Of a DNA stretch of 64,000 bases, positions 1-8,779 are shown piece by piece (positions within the stretch are counted from its first letter, which is position 1; each line of letters opens with the position of its first letter). The DNA lies in NCBI GenBank assembly GCA_964643295.1, contig CAZXSN010000001.1:62001-126000 (forward strand), read 5' to 3'. The notes beneath the pieces were generated by a model. That model made no database searches. It was not told where the DNA came from and saw only the letters and a list, made by a program, of their open reading frames with translations. Source of the stretch: Merdiplasma sp964643295 (lineage in GTDB: Bacteria; Bacillota; Clostridia; Lachnospirales; Lachnospiraceae). Both the position numbers and the translations under genes were made by a program.

Positions 1-489
1 TAAGAGGTTCGCCTCCCGAAGGTGAAGCCTGCCGTCCTTATCCAGGTAACGGCTGTCCACATCGACGGCAAGAACCTCGGAGAGAAACATATGGTGGGAA
101 CCCAGTTCCAGAACTTCCCGGACGCGGCATTCCAGTCCCACGGGACTCTCCGCGATCAGAGGGGCCTGCACCTTCGATGCTTTTTCCGCAGTCAGATTCA
201 TCTCCCGAAACTTGTCCACTTCGCGGCCGGAGCGCACACCGCAGTAATCTGCGGCCCGCGCCAGCTCCTGCGTAGTCAGGTTGATCACAAACTCGCCGGT
301 CTCCCGGATAATTCCGTAGGAATAGCGCTCCGGGCGCACACTGATTGACACCATGGCCGGGGAGGAACAGACCGTCCCCACCCAGGCCAGTGTGATAATA
401 TTCGGTTTCTCTCCCGGTCTCTGACAGCTGACCATCACCGCCGGGAGCGGATAGAGCATGTTTCCGGGCTTCCAGACTTCCCTCGCCAT
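1..489 (-). CDS. Flavin reductase family protein (3' end off the left edge)
   Basis: The first 163 residues are visible, starting at an ATG at 489 (MAREVWKPGN); the rest lies outside the window. The order of motifs fits the FMN-binding split-barrel flavin reductase family: PLPAVMVSC, then PNIITLAWVGTVCSSPAMVSIS, then FVINL and the SPVGLECRV-EVLELGSHHMFLSEV segment. Family members reduce free FMN with NAD(P)H or bind FMN as part of a monooxygenase system; the exact substrate cannot be told from sequence. The start codon lies 3 bases after the stop of the pyrophosphatase gene, so the two are probably co-transcribed and translationally coupled. The family call is firm, the specific role is open. 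Confidence 0.85.
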   Translation of the reverse strand, partial: MAREVWKPGNMLYPLPAVMVSCQRPGEKPNIITLAWVGTVCSSPAMVSISVRPERYSYGIIRETGEFVINLTTQELARAADYCGVRSGREVDKFREMNLTAEKASKVQAPLIAESPVGLECRVREVLELGSHHMFLSEVLAVDVDSRYLDKDGRLHLREANLL

Positions 490-492
490 TCG

Positions 493-2211
493 TTACTCCT
501 CGCTGTTTCTGCCGATCGCCGTCATCAGAGCCGGCACGACCTGTTTCTTGCGGGAGACCACCCCGGGGACAAATGCCGCATGCTCTTTGGGCTGCACCTG
601 AAAAGCGGCGCTTACGAGTTCCTCCGCTCCTTCCCCGTAACAGAGCATCGTGGTGGATTCGTTCATGATATCCGTGAGCATAAAGATGATCACATCCAGG
701 CCGTGCTCCTTGCAGGCATTCTCCAGAAATCCCTTCATGCGCACACTCACCGTTTCCAGTTCCTTCGAGCTGATGGAAGTGATCTGTCCAATCCCCAGAT
801 TTTTATCCCCAAACTCAAATTTCTTGAAATCCTGATAAAAGATCTCTTCCGGCGTCTTGTTCCCCAGTTCGCTGCCCGCTGTGAACATCTCCCGCGCAAA
901 GGTGCCGCAGTCGATACCGCAGATCTTGGAGAGAGCCTCCGCCGCCGCCTGGTCTAATGGCGTACAGGTCGGGGAACGGAACATCAGCGTATCCGAGAGG
1001 ATTGCTGCGCACAGCAATCCGGCGATCTGCGGCGGGATGCCGATCTGGCGCTCCTGAAACATCTGATAGAGGATCGTCGCCGTGCAGCCCACCGGCTGGT
1101 TGCGGAAAAATACCGGCGCGATGGTTTCTAAGGACCCCAGGCGGTGATGGTCGATGATCTCCAGAATCTCCGCGTCCTGCACGTTGTCGACCGCCTGGGA
1201 AATCTCATTGTGATCCACGAGAATCACCGCTCTTTTGCGAACCCCCAGCAGGTTCCGGCGCGAAATCATGCCGACATAGCGCCCTTTCTTATCCAGGATC
1301 GGAAAATCCCGATAACGCTTCTTCGACATGACCTCACGGATATCATCGGTGTAATTGCTGACCTTAAACGTGATCAGCCCGTCCTTTTTCATAAAGTATT
1401 CCACGGGCATGCTCTGGTTGATCAGGCGGGCCACCGCGTAAGTATCCAGCGGTGTCACAATCACCGTGCAGTTTTTTTCCCGCGCCAGATGCTGGATCGT
1501 GCGCGACACCGGCGCCCCCAGACACACCACAATGCAGCCGGCGTTCATCTCGATCGCGCAAAGCTGCCCCTCGTAGCGGTTCCCAAGGATCACCATGTCG
1601 TGTTCCTCGATATAATTCTCCATCACATCCGGGTTGGCCGCCGCGATCAGCACCTTGCCCTGTTCAAAGTACCCGTCCTGATCCCCGACGATCATCTCGG
1701 CGTCCAGCGTCTCCAGGATGTTCCGGTACGGAGTCCGGGCCCTGGAGACAATCGCGCTGTCGTATTCCTCCATGTAGGATTTGGCGATGTCATTGATCGT
1801 GATCAGTCCGTGCAGCTGGTTGTCCTCATCGGTGATCGGCAGCGTAAACACGTTCTGACTGCGCATCAGCTCCCAGGCGTTTTTGATGGAAATATCACTG
1901 CGCACACCCGGTACCATGCGGATTTCCATGTCCTTTACCCTGGTGCCGATATTGTTCAGGTACACCGGCTTCGCGGCGCCAAAGTAATCAAGCGCGTACT
2001 GCGTCTCACCTGAGATATGTCCGGCTCTGGCGGCCACATACTGGTTGCCGTCGTCCTCCTGGTTCTTCAGATAGGCGTAACAGATCGCCGAGCAGATCGA
2101 ATCGGTATCCGGGTTTTTATGCCCCACCACGACGACCGTCCGCTTCTTGACTGTCTCCTTCGGTTCCTGTCCCATATCCTTCGATTCCTGTACCGTTCCT
2201 TCGGCTGCCAT
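493..2211 (-). CDS. ppaC: Manganese-dependent inorganic pyrophosphatase with CBS-DRTGG regulatory insert
   Basis: This family II (DHH) pyrophosphatase of 572 residues hydrolyses pyrophosphate to two phosphates in the cytosol. The N-terminal metal site GHKNPDTDS is near residue 30. The active-site segments VDHNE and IIDHHRLGS are near residues 335-360, and a DHHA2 domain fills the C-terminus. Between the two DHH parts are a CBS repeat (about 95-145), a DRTGG-like region (about 160-270) and a second CBS repeat (about 285-330). This insert is known to give adenine-nucleotide control of activity in clostridial CBS-PPases. The long acidic N-terminus with a further Met (MGQEPKE) leaves some doubt over the start, but the ATG at 2211 has an AAGGAGG site at good spacing. 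Confidence 0.95.
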   Translation of the reverse strand: MAAEGTVQESKDMGQEPKETVKKRTVVVVGHKNPDTDSICSAICYAYLKNQEDDGNQYVAARAGHISGETQYALDYFGAAKPVYLNNIGTRVKDMEIRMVPGVRSDISIKNAWELMRSQNVFTLPITDEDNQLHGLITINDIAKSYMEEYDSAIVSRARTPYRNILETLDAEMIVGDQDGYFEQGKVLIAAANPDVMENYIEEHDMVILGNRYEGQLCAIEMNAGCIVVCLGAPVSRTIQHLAREKNCTVIVTPLDTYAVARLINQSMPVEYFMKKDGLITFKVSNYTDDIREVMSKKRYRDFPILDKKGRYVGMISRRNLLGVRKRAVILVDHNEISQAVDNVQDAEILEIIDHHRLGSLETIAPVFFRNQPVGCTATILYQMFQERQIGIPPQIAGLLCAAILSDTLMFRSPTCTPLDQAAAEALSKICGIDCGTFAREMFTAGSELGNKTPEEIFYQDFKKFEFGDKNLGIGQITSISSKELETVSVRMKGFLENACKEHGLDVIIFMLTDIMNESTTMLCYGEGAEELVSAAFQVQPKEHAAFVPGVVSRKKQVVPALMTAIGRNSEE

Positions 2212-2286
2212 TAAATTCCTCCTTATTGGGCAGGCATAAGCCTAAAAAGCCTCCTGCCGCTGAATGCAGCTGTTTTCACAGCTTTA

Positions 2287-3459
2287 TTATCTGCGCACTT
2301 CTTCCCAGAAACTCGTGCCGTCTAAGCGCTCTTCGATTCCCAGCATCTCCAGCACTGTCGCGGCGATGTCCGCGAAGGTCTTTCTGGTGCCGAGGGAGAC
2401 CCCCTCCTTAACCGGTGCGCCGTAAATGATCATCGGCGTATATTCCCGGGAATGATCCGTGCCCGGAAAGCCCGGATCACAGCCATGATCCGCCGTGAGG
2501 ATCACCACGTCATCTTCCTTCATTTTCTCCATAAACTGTCCCAGCTGCCGGTCAAAAACCGTGGCTGCGTTCGCGTAGCCGTCGATATCGTTGCGGTGTC
2601 CGTACATCATATCGAAATCCACGAGGTTGACAAAGCACAGCCCGTGAAAATCCTCTTCCATGTAGGCGAAGGTCTTTTCCATTCCGTCCTCATTGGAGGT
2701 GATCGACACGGTGTGCATGATTCCCTGCCCGGCGAAGATATCATTGATCTTCCCCACGCCGTAAGTATCCAACCCGTGCTCCTGCAGGCTTACCAGCATG
2801 GTCCTTTTCGGCGGGAGCAGAGAAAAGTCATGACGGTTGCGTGTTCTCGTAAAGTTTCCGGGTTCCCCGACAAACGGACGGGCGATGACGCGTCCTACCC
2901 CATGTTTCCCCTGCAGGATGTTCCGGGCAATCCGGCAGTCCCGGTAGAGTTCCTCAAGCGGCACGAACTCTTCATGCGCCGCGATCTGAAACACGGAATC
3001 CGCCGATGTATAGACAATCAGCTTGCCGGTTTTCAAATGTTCCTCTCCGTAATCGCGGATCACATCCGTGCCCGAATAGGGCAGGTTGCAGAGTACTCCG
3101 CGGCCGGTCTGCTCCCGAAACGGTTCCAGCACCTCCTCGGGAAATCCGTTCGGATAGGTGGGCAGCGGATTCGGGGAAATCATTCCCGCGATCTCCCAGT
3201 GGCCGATCGTCGTATCCTTCCCCATGGAAGATTCCGCCATCCTTGCGTAGGAAGCGATGGGCGACTCTACCCCGTCTGAGCAGGTCACCCCGTCAATGTT
3301 AAAAAGACCCATCCGCTTCATGTTCGGGGTATCATATTTGTCCGACTTCACAATCGTAGCCAGGGTATTGGCTCCCACATCCCCGAACTTCTCCGCGTCC
3401 GGTAGATACCCGATCCCGTAGCTGTCCAGTACAATCACAAATACTCTTCTGACACTCAT
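2287..3459 (-). CDS. deoB: Phosphopentomutase
   Basis: DeoB interconverts ribose-1-phosphate or deoxyribose-1-phosphate with the 5-phosphate, linking nucleoside breakdown to the pentose phosphate pathway. At 390 residues it has the usual length. It opens with the metal-binding VFVIVLDSYGIG of the alkaline-phosphatase superfamily. The second metal cluster TADHGCDPG and the TDHSREYTP motif are near residues 325-345. MGKDTTIGHWEI contains the conserved Thr that carries the catalytic phosphate in this family. An AAAGGA site precedes the ATG. It lies 75 bp upstream of ppaC on the same strand, so joint transcription is likely. No purine riboswitch is visible upstream. Confidence 0.96.
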   Translation of the reverse strand: MSVRRVFVIVLDSYGIGYLPDAEKFGDVGANTLATIVKSDKYDTPNMKRMGLFNIDGVTCSDGVESPIASYARMAESSMGKDTTIGHWEIAGMISPNPLPTYPNGFPEEVLEPFREQTGRGVLCNLPYSGTDVIRDYGEEHLKTGKLIVYTSADSVFQIAAHEEFVPLEELYRDCRIARNILQGKHGVGRVIARPFVGEPGNFTRTRNRHDFSLLPPKRTMLVSLQEHGLDTYGVGKINDIFAGQGIMHTVSITSNEDGMEKTFAYMEEDFHGLCFVNLVDFDMMYGHRNDIDGYANAATVFDRQLGQFMEKMKEDDVVILTADHGCDPGFPGTDHSREYTPMIIYGAPVKEGVSLGTRKTFADIAATVLEMLGIEERLDGTSFWEEVRR

Positions 3460-3740
3460 ATCTCTGATCCTTTCCTTCTCCTTTTGTTCTGCCAGGCTTT
3501 TTACCCCCTAAGTCTGCGCCTTCCCCGCCGACAGCTGCTCCTTCCGGCAACTGTTTTTAAGACACCTCTCCCCCCGGGTCGCTCCCGCTGCAGTTTTTTA
3601 AAAAGGATTCCTCTTATGCCGGTTGCCGTGCAGGCTGCTTATGGGCAATATTGCCAATAGGAAGTGAAATATTTCCCGGTTCTTTGTAGAAATTTATAGT
3701 ATTTTTAGCTTTTGTTCACAGTTTGTTCACATTTGTTTGC

Positions 3741-3858
3741 TATAGTGACAGCAGTTCTTGAGAAGGTTCTCTCAAAGGCGCGTGTGATGGCTGTCATTAC
3801 ACAGGATGATTTTTTCATAACGGCCCCGGCAGCACCTGCCGGGGCACTCCTCTTTTTT
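3741..3858 (+). ncRNA. Candidate small RNA in the deoB-cobO gap
   Basis: No ORF or start region fits here, yet the plus strand looks transcribed. A TATAGT box lies at 3741-3746 (the -35 is weak). It is followed by a hairpin at 3758-3775 (TTGAGA / TCTCAA), a second at 3782-3802 (GTGTGATG / CATTACAC, one G-U pair) and a 10-bp GC-rich terminator stem at 3823-3845 with a T-tract. The predicted RNA would be about 105 nt. I do not recognise it as 6S RNA, SRP RNA or a known riboswitch. Structure and terminator are seen; expression and function are inferred. Confidence 0.4.
3823..3858 (+). terminator. Strong rho-independent terminator (first of a series)
   Basis: A perfect 10-bp stem, GCCCCGGCAG / CTGCCGGGGC, closes a 3-nt CAC loop and is followed by a T-rich tract at 3850-3858. 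It works only for plus-strand transcription, although both flanking genes are on the minus strand. Confidence 0.75.
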
Positions 3859-3897
3859 AAGAAGTGAAGGAGGAGGAAAGCAGACGGAACTTACAGG

Positions 3898-3920
3898 CGG
3901 CAGGGAAACTGCCGTTTTTT
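3898..3920 (+). terminator. Rho-independent terminator (second of the series)
   Basis: The stem CGGCAG / CTGCCG with a GGAAA loop is followed directly by six T residues and a further ATTTT. It is plus-strand polarity again, 40 bases after the first terminator. Confidence 0.7.
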
Positions 3921-3928
3921 ATTTTCCT

Positions 3929-4003
3929 GTCCTAAGAGGACTTTTCTGTCCTTCCCCCGGGCAGACTATCCGCCGCAAAGAGACCGTGAAGATCTCTTTT
4001 TTT
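3929..4003 (+). terminator. Two further tandem terminator-like hairpins
   Basis: GTCCT / AGGAC (3929-3941) is followed by TTTT, and AAAGAGA / TCTCTTT (3977-3999) is followed by more T. Together with the two upstream stems this makes four consecutive plus-polarity hairpins ahead of the minus-strand cobO gene. Confidence 0.5.
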
Positions 4004-4061
4004 GCCGTCCCTGCAGCTGCCCGGCAGGCCGCAGCGCAATCCCTGTCTTTCCGGGAATTAC

Positions 4062-4598
4062 CTATCGCTCGATTCCCTCCCTGGCAGGCTGCTGCCGGTC
4101 AAAGGGATGCTTTACTTTGCAGATCTCCGAGACATAGTCCGCCATCGAAAGCAGCTCCTGCCCCGGATTCTGCCCGGTAAGGATCACCTCCAGGTTTTCC
4201 GGTTTCTCCCGCAGAGCCTTTTCCAGCAATCCTTCCGAGAGCAGTCCCGCCGAAACGGCATACACCGCTTCATCCAAAAACAGCACATCGTAGTGCTCCG
4301 CCGCCGCTTTCCGCATAGCCTCCTCAAGCTGCTTTTCGTTAAAATCCTTCTGCTCCCGCTTTTCTTCCTCCGTCATCTGAAAGCTGAACTTTACCTGCTC
4401 CTGTCCGGGCAGCAGCGTGATGTTGTCCACCCCAGCAAGAACTTTTCGCTCACTGGTGCTGTTGTCCTTCAAAAACTGACAGATCAGCACCCGGTAGCCA
4501 TACCCGGCGGCCCTCAGACAAAGCCCCATCCCCGCGGTTGTCTTTCCCTTGCCGTCTCCGCAGTAAATATGGATAAGTCCCGGCCCTTTCCTGATCAT
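4062..4598 (-). CDS. cobO: Cob(I)alamin adenosyltransferase (CobO/BtuR family)
   Basis: The enzyme adenosylates corrinoids with ATP to give adenosylcobalamin. The 178-residue protein has the Walker-type loop GDGKGKTTAGMGL at residues 14-26, typical of the CobA/CobO/BtuR family. It also has the VLICQFLK strand, the FLDEAVYAVSAGLL segment near residue 105 and the EVILTGQNP motif near 135. It stands alone: no other cobalamin genes and no B12 riboswitch are visible upstream, which suggests a role in corrinoid salvage rather than de novo synthesis. The ATG at 4598 follows a GGAG-rich stretch. An 88-residue hypothetical gene lies 133 bp upstream. Confidence 0.92.
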   Translation of the reverse strand: MIRKGPGLIHIYCGDGKGKTTAGMGLCLRAAGYGYRVLICQFLKDNSTSERKVLAGVDNITLLPGQEQVKFSFQMTEEEKREQKDFNEKQLEEAMRKAAAEHYDVLFLDEAVYAVSAGLLSEGLLEKALREKPENLEVILTGQNPGQELLSMADYVSEICKVKHPFDRQQPAREGIER

Positions 4599-4731
4599 TC
4601 TTTCTCCGCTCCTAACGTATCCGCATTTTTTGCAGCCTGCCCGGGATCTGTCCCGGACAGCGTTTCCTCCCCGGCACTTTTAAGTTTTCGCCCTTTCCCA
4701 TCCGGTTGAAAGAGCACAGCCCGCCGCAGTT

Positions 4732-4998
4732 TTAAGAATCCTCCTCCAGCACCTGCACCTCCAGGTAATCAAAATCAATCTCCTCGATGAAACTGTCCTG
4801 GAAAAACCGGGCCTTTCTGTGCCGTTTGAAATCAGAAACGGTAACATCCAGCCAGATTGGTTTCTCAAGGTCAAAGATCAGACATAACTCCTCCAGACAG
4901 CGGAAAACTTTATGTGTGCGCGTATCGTCACTGTCGTCCGTGACGACGGCATCCTTAAGCAGCCGGTTGTCCTTCCAGATCTTTCCCCATAGTTTCAT
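4732..4998 (-). CDS. Small conserved-looking hypothetical protein (88 aa)
   Basis: I do not recognise a characterised domain. The protein is soluble and mixed charged, with no signal peptide or membrane segment. It has a DDSDDTRTHK segment (about residues 21-30), a FRCLEELCLIFDLEKPIWLD core (33-52) and an acidic C-terminus ending IDFDYLEVQVLEEDS. Good codon usage and a GGAAGGA site 7 bases before the ATG support a real gene. I have the impression that similar short proteins occur widely in Lachnospiraceae, but that is memory, not a search. It lies 62 bp downstream of the lipoprotein gene and may share its transcript. Confidence 0.75.
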   Translation of the reverse strand: MKLWGKIWKDNRLLKDAVVTDDSDDTRTHKVFRCLEELCLIFDLEKPIWLDVTVSDFKRHRKARFFQDSFIEEIDFDYLEVQVLEEDS

Positions 4999-5060
4999 TT
5001 TAAATTCCTTCCGTTCGCTTGCCTTTCCTCTGATTTTCGAAACCGGGAACCTATGCCGGA

Positions 5061-6725
5061 TTACTGATAGTACTCCTCGTTATCGAAAAATTTGTATACC
5101 ACGGAGGAAATTTCCGCAATCTCATCGATCGCCGCGTTCTGGTTCTCCCAGTCCTGGGACAATACGCAGAGGATATAGTCCGCCTTCTCCCCGTAGACGA
5201 TGGCAACATCGTTTTCCACCTGATCCATCTCTCCGGATTTGCTGCCCACGGCTGTCCCTTCCGGAAGCCCGGCGACAATCTTGTATCGGGTTTCCTGCTT
5301 CAGCATCATTTCCTCAATCTCATTGCAGACACTGCGGGATCCCAGTGTGCGTCGGTAGATCTGTTCCAGCAGTTCCCCGCAGTCCTTCGCGGACACCAGG
5401 TTAAATCGCTCCGGTTCCGCGTAGGTGGCGGGATCCTCAAACCCGTTGTATTCCCTGGTTCCGCCGGAATAATGCGCTTCTATATACTGATTCACACGCT
5501 CAATACCGTCCGCGTAGCTGCCGTTTCCCAAAAGCTTCAGCATCTGATTGGCATCCTCGTTGCTGCTGAAGATGATCATGTTGCTCAACTGATCTGAGAC
5601 TTCCTGCGTCATTTCGATTTTCCCATCCGCGGCTGCCTCATAGACAGCCCCCATGATAAAAAGCTTCATGATACTGGCGGATTTCATCGGCTCCTCATGG
5701 ATTTCAAAGGAATCTTCGGTCTTCAGATTCTTCACGTAAATGGACCATTTCCCGTCATACCCTTCTACCAGATAGCTGACCGTGTTTTCCAGCTGGCCAA
5801 TCGTCGTGGGAAGCGGCGGCAGCGGGCAGCCAGGCAGTTCATAATAATCCAGGAGCGTAACCATCTTCGTGGCCGGTCTTTCTGAGCTTTCCCTCTCTTT
5901 CCCGGATCCTGCTCTCACCCGGACGACAGTCCCCTCCCGGGAATCGCTCTCCTCCGGTGCGTCGCTGCTCAGCCCGGACTCAGGCTCTTTCGTCAAAGTG
6001 CTCTCTTCCCTAAGAATCTCTTCTGTCTCTGTCTCCAGCAAAATCAGGGTTGCCGGCTGCGTCTGAGGTTCCTCCCCGGAAGTTTCCTCCTCCGGTGCCG
6101 AATCCTCTCCGTTTCGGATAATCCTCACGCTGACCCACTCCCGGTCTTCTGTCTCTTCTTCGGAAGTATCCGTTTCCTCGGAAGAAAAAGACTCCGAGGA
6201 GAGTTCTTCCCCGCTTAAGCTCTCCTCCAAGACAACTGTCTCTTCCTCGTCAGAGAAAGCCGATCCTTCCGTGGATTCTTCCCTGGCAGACAGGCTGGTT
6301 TCCTCTATCAGCGCTTCCTGCTCAGACTGAAAGCTGCTCCCTTCTAAAGAGGTCTCTTCCCTGGCAGACAGAAGTTTTTCCCCGGAGAGAGGCTCCTTTG
6401 TGGTTTCCCATTCCGTTTCGGTTTCGCTCTCCTCTTCCCTGGGGATCTTCATCCCGTATGTAAATGAATCGCCGTACTGCAGACGAAGTTCCCGCAGACT
6501 TTTCTCTGTCTGCAGCTCTTCTTCTTTGGTCTCCCGCACTGTTTCCTCTTTTGTTTCTTCCGGAAGCTGTGTCTCAGTCTGGCCTTGTTCCTCTGTCTGT
6601 CCCTGTTCTTCTGTCTGACCTTCCGTCTGCGCGGGGGAATCCTTATTCGAATCTCCCCCGGAGCAGGCAGTCAGCCCACAAAGAAGGCATCCAAAAAGCA
6701 GGAGCGCTTTGCTTATTTTTCTCAA
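5061..6725 (-). CDS. Lipoprotein with Glu/Ser-rich stalk and class A beta-lactamase-like domain
   Basis: The best start is a TTG at 6725, preceded by GTGAGGA at 8 bases. It yields a textbook lipoprotein signal, RKISKALLLFGCLLCGLTAC, with the lipobox Cys at about residue 21. The upstream ATG (6827) would put 34 residues before the signal and has no ribosome site. After the Cys come repeated TEEQGQ units and about 270 residues very rich in Glu, Ser and Thr, a probable wall-spanning stalk. The C-terminal ~220 residues are a serine beta-lactamase/transpeptidase-like fold with SIMK (SxxK), SNE and KSG motifs in order. Family members include beta-lactamases and inactive relatives; neither a drug-resistance nor a wall-remodelling role can be assigned. 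Confidence 0.82.
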   Translation of the reverse strand: MRKISKALLLFGCLLCGLTACSGGDSNKDSPAQTEGQTEEQGQTEEQGQTETQLPEETKEETVRETKEEELQTEKSLRELRLQYGDSFTYGMKIPREEESETETEWETTKEPLSGEKLLSAREETSLEGSSFQSEQEALIEETSLSAREESTEGSAFSDEEETVVLEESLSGEELSSESFSSEETDTSEEETEDREWVSVRIIRNGEDSAPEEETSGEEPQTQPATLILLETETEEILREESTLTKEPESGLSSDAPEESDSREGTVVRVRAGSGKERESSERPATKMVTLLDYYELPGCPLPPLPTTIGQLENTVSYLVEGYDGKWSIYVKNLKTEDSFEIHEEPMKSASIMKLFIMGAVYEAAADGKIEMTQEVSDQLSNMIIFSSNEDANQMLKLLGNGSYADGIERVNQYIEAHYSGGTREYNGFEDPATYAEPERFNLVSAKDCGELLEQIYRRTLGSRSVCNEIEEMMLKQETRYKIVAGLPEGTAVGSKSGEMDQVENDVAIVYGEKADYILCVLSQDWENQNAAIDEIAEISSVVYKFFDNEEYYQ

Positions 6726-7193
6726 CTTCTGTATCCTCACCGGCTGTATCGTTTTCTTTTTCAGCACCTGTTCTTCACAAGCATTGTCAAAGGATTGCGG
6801 CTGATCCTTCCCGTTTGCGTTAAGCATATATTAACAAGCAAACGCAAACTTGTCAAATCGAAAGGTGTCATGCAGGCAATGTGCCTTTAGATTCCAGCTG
6901 ATTTCCGCTGCTGCCTTCCTGCTGCATGTGCGTTCAACAGTCCGCAAATGGAAAACGGCGGAGCCATTCTCTTTCTCCCCTATGCCGCCAGGGAACTGTT
7001 TTTATCAGACCCCCGCGAAGCTTAAGGATCCTGCCTGCCCCGCCGTCTATCTTTCCATGAATCTTTGATTCTCCCGGTCCTTTCTCCGGCGTCTTGTAAC
7101 GCCTGTCCGCTTTCCCGCCCTTTCGTTCCTGTGCGGTCATAAAGCGAACTTTTTTACCGGTCCCCGGGAAAACTCATCTCCCGGTTTTTGCCA
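6726..7193. other. Intergenic region between the lipoprotein gene and pgi
   Basis: No credible gene is seen. A hairpin at about 7161-7185 (CCGGG / CCCGG) is followed by TTTTT on the plus strand, so it has plus polarity and does not fit as the pgi terminator. The stretch next to the lipoprotein start contains its TTG ribosome site and an AT-rich segment (about 6825-6850) that could hold a promoter. Confidence 0.4.
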
Positions 7194-8543
7194 TTAAAGG
7201 CGCTTTAACAGCTCCTCCCTCTCCTTTTCGTATCCCGGTTTTCCAAGCAGGGCAAACATGTTCTTCTTGTAGCTTTCCACACCCGGCTGGTTGAACGGAT
7301 TCACGCCCAGGATATAGCCGCTGACCCCGCAGGCAAACTCAAAGAAATAGAAGAGTTCCCCGAGAGAAAACTCATCCTGCTTGGGGATCTTCACCATCAG
7401 GTTGGGCACGTTGCCGTCCGTGTGCGCCAGAACCGTCCCGTTCATCGCACTCTTGTTGACGAAATCCACCGTCTTTCCCGCCAGGTAGTTAAGCCCGTCC
7501 AGATCGGTCGGCTCTTCTCCGATGGTCAGCTCGCACTGGGGCTTTTCCACGTTCAGCACCGTCTCAAACAGGATGCGGCTGCCGTCCTGGATAAACTGCC
7601 CCATCGAGTGCAGATCCGTGGTCAGATCCACCGACGCGGGGAAGATTCCCTTCTGGTCTTTTCCCTCGCTCTCCCCGTAAAGCTGCTTCCACCATTCGGC
7701 TACGTAGTGCAGGCTCGGCTCATAATTTGCCAGGATCTCCACCGCTTTTCCTTTTCTTAAAAGGATGTTGCGGACCGCCGCATAAAGCAGCGCGTCATTC
7801 TCCTCGAAGGGAGCCTCCAGCGCACGGGTTCTGGCGGCTGCAGCCCCTTCCATGAGCTTTTCGATATCCGCACCGCTCACCGCAATGGGCAGCAGTCCAA
7901 CTGCCGTCAGCACAGAGAAACGTCCGCCCACGTCATCCGGAACGACGAATGTCTCATACCCTTCCTCTGTTGCCAGAGTCTTTAACGCTCCTCTCGCCTT
8001 ATCGGTCGTCGCATAGATTCTCTTTGCGGCTTCCTCCTTGCCGTATTTCTTCTCCATCATCTCCTTGAAGATGCGGAAAGCGATCGCCGGTTCCGTGGTC
8101 GTGCCGGATTTGGAGATCACATTCACGGAGAAGTCACGGTCTCCGATCACCTGGATCAGATGGCTGATATATGTGCTGCTGATGCTGTTGCCCACAAAAT
8201 AGATCTCCGGGGTTTTCCGGATTTCCCTGGACACACAGTTGTAGAAGTTGTGGCGCAAAAATTCGATCGCCGCCCGGGCTCCCAGGTAGGAACCGCCGAT
8301 TCCGATTACCAGCAGCACCTCGCTGTCACTCTGGATTTTCTTCGCCGCCTGCTGGATTCGCACGAACTCTTCCTTATCGTAATCCACCGGAAGATCAATC
8401 CATCCCAGAAAATCATTGCCGGCCCCGTTTCTGGACAGCAAAGTCTCTTTCGCCGCTTCCGTGATCGCTTTCATGGAAGACAGTTCATTCTCCCGGATCA
8501 CGCCCGCTGTCCGGGAATAATCAAACGTAACTTTTTCTGACAT
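7194..8543 (-). CDS. pgi: Glucose-6-phosphate isomerase
   Basis: Pgi interconverts glucose-6-phosphate and fructose-6-phosphate in glycolysis and gluconeogenesis. The 449-residue length matches the short Firmicutes form. Visible motifs are the sugar-phosphate-binding IGIGGSYLGARAA (about residues 80-92), VISKSGTTTEPA (about 140-151) and DVGGRFSVLTAVG (about 205-217). They are followed by the catalytic region around ILANYEPSLHYVAEWWKQL and the C-terminal GVNPFNQPGVESYK. The ATG at 8543 has a GGGAGGAG site. It is probably transcribed alone from the promoter at 8780-8808 with a leader of about 230 nt. Confidence 0.97.
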   Translation of the reverse strand: MSEKVTFDYSRTAGVIRENELSSMKAITEAAKETLLSRNGAGNDFLGWIDLPVDYDKEEFVRIQQAAKKIQSDSEVLLVIGIGGSYLGARAAIEFLRHNFYNCVSREIRKTPEIYFVGNSISSTYISHLIQVIGDRDFSVNVISKSGTTTEPAIAFRIFKEMMEKKYGKEEAAKRIYATTDKARGALKTLATEEGYETFVVPDDVGGRFSVLTAVGLLPIAVSGADIEKLMEGAAAARTRALEAPFEENDALLYAAVRNILLRKGKAVEILANYEPSLHYVAEWWKQLYGESEGKDQKGIFPASVDLTTDLHSMGQFIQDGSRILFETVLNVEKPQCELTIGEEPTDLDGLNYLAGKTVDFVNKSAMNGTVLAHTDGNVPNLMVKIPKQDEFSLGELFYFFEFACGVSGYILGVNPFNQPGVESYKKNMFALLGKPGYEKEREELLKRL

Positions 8544-8775
8544 CTTCTTTATCTCCTCCCTTTTTCTACCTCTGTCCCTACGCCAAAAGAAGCGCTGCCG
8601 CTATCCCTTTCCTATCCTGACCCGGCAGGAGGGTTTCAGCATCCCTCTGTGCGCTGATTCTTTAAGCCTTCTCCCGTTATTAAGTTTTCCTGCCCGCTTT
8701 TTGCAAAGCAGTGCTTTGTGTCTTCTTTTCGTTTTCCCTGTCAGGCGTTCGCGCCTGAGTGTTCGCTTTCACTGT
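8544..8775 (-). promoter_or_regulatory. Structured 5' leader of pgi
   Basis: Between the predicted transcription start (about 8773) and the pgi ATG lie about 230 nt without an ORF. A perfect 7-bp hairpin TCAGGCG / CGCCTGA with a 4-nt loop spans 8741-8758. A second stem, GCAAAGCA / TGCTTTGT, follows at about 8702-8718, and a third (GAGGG / CCCTC) lies near 8630-8648. This is long for a housekeeping leader. I recognise no riboswitch class. Confidence 0.4.
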
Positions 8776-8779
8776 CCCT

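Noticed and set aside
4599..4731. Cobalamin riboswitch before cobO
   Set aside because: The gap is 133 bp with no B12-box-like sequence.
7150..7190. Terminator of pgi
   Set aside because: The hairpin is followed by T residues on the plus strand only, so it has the wrong polarity for pgi.
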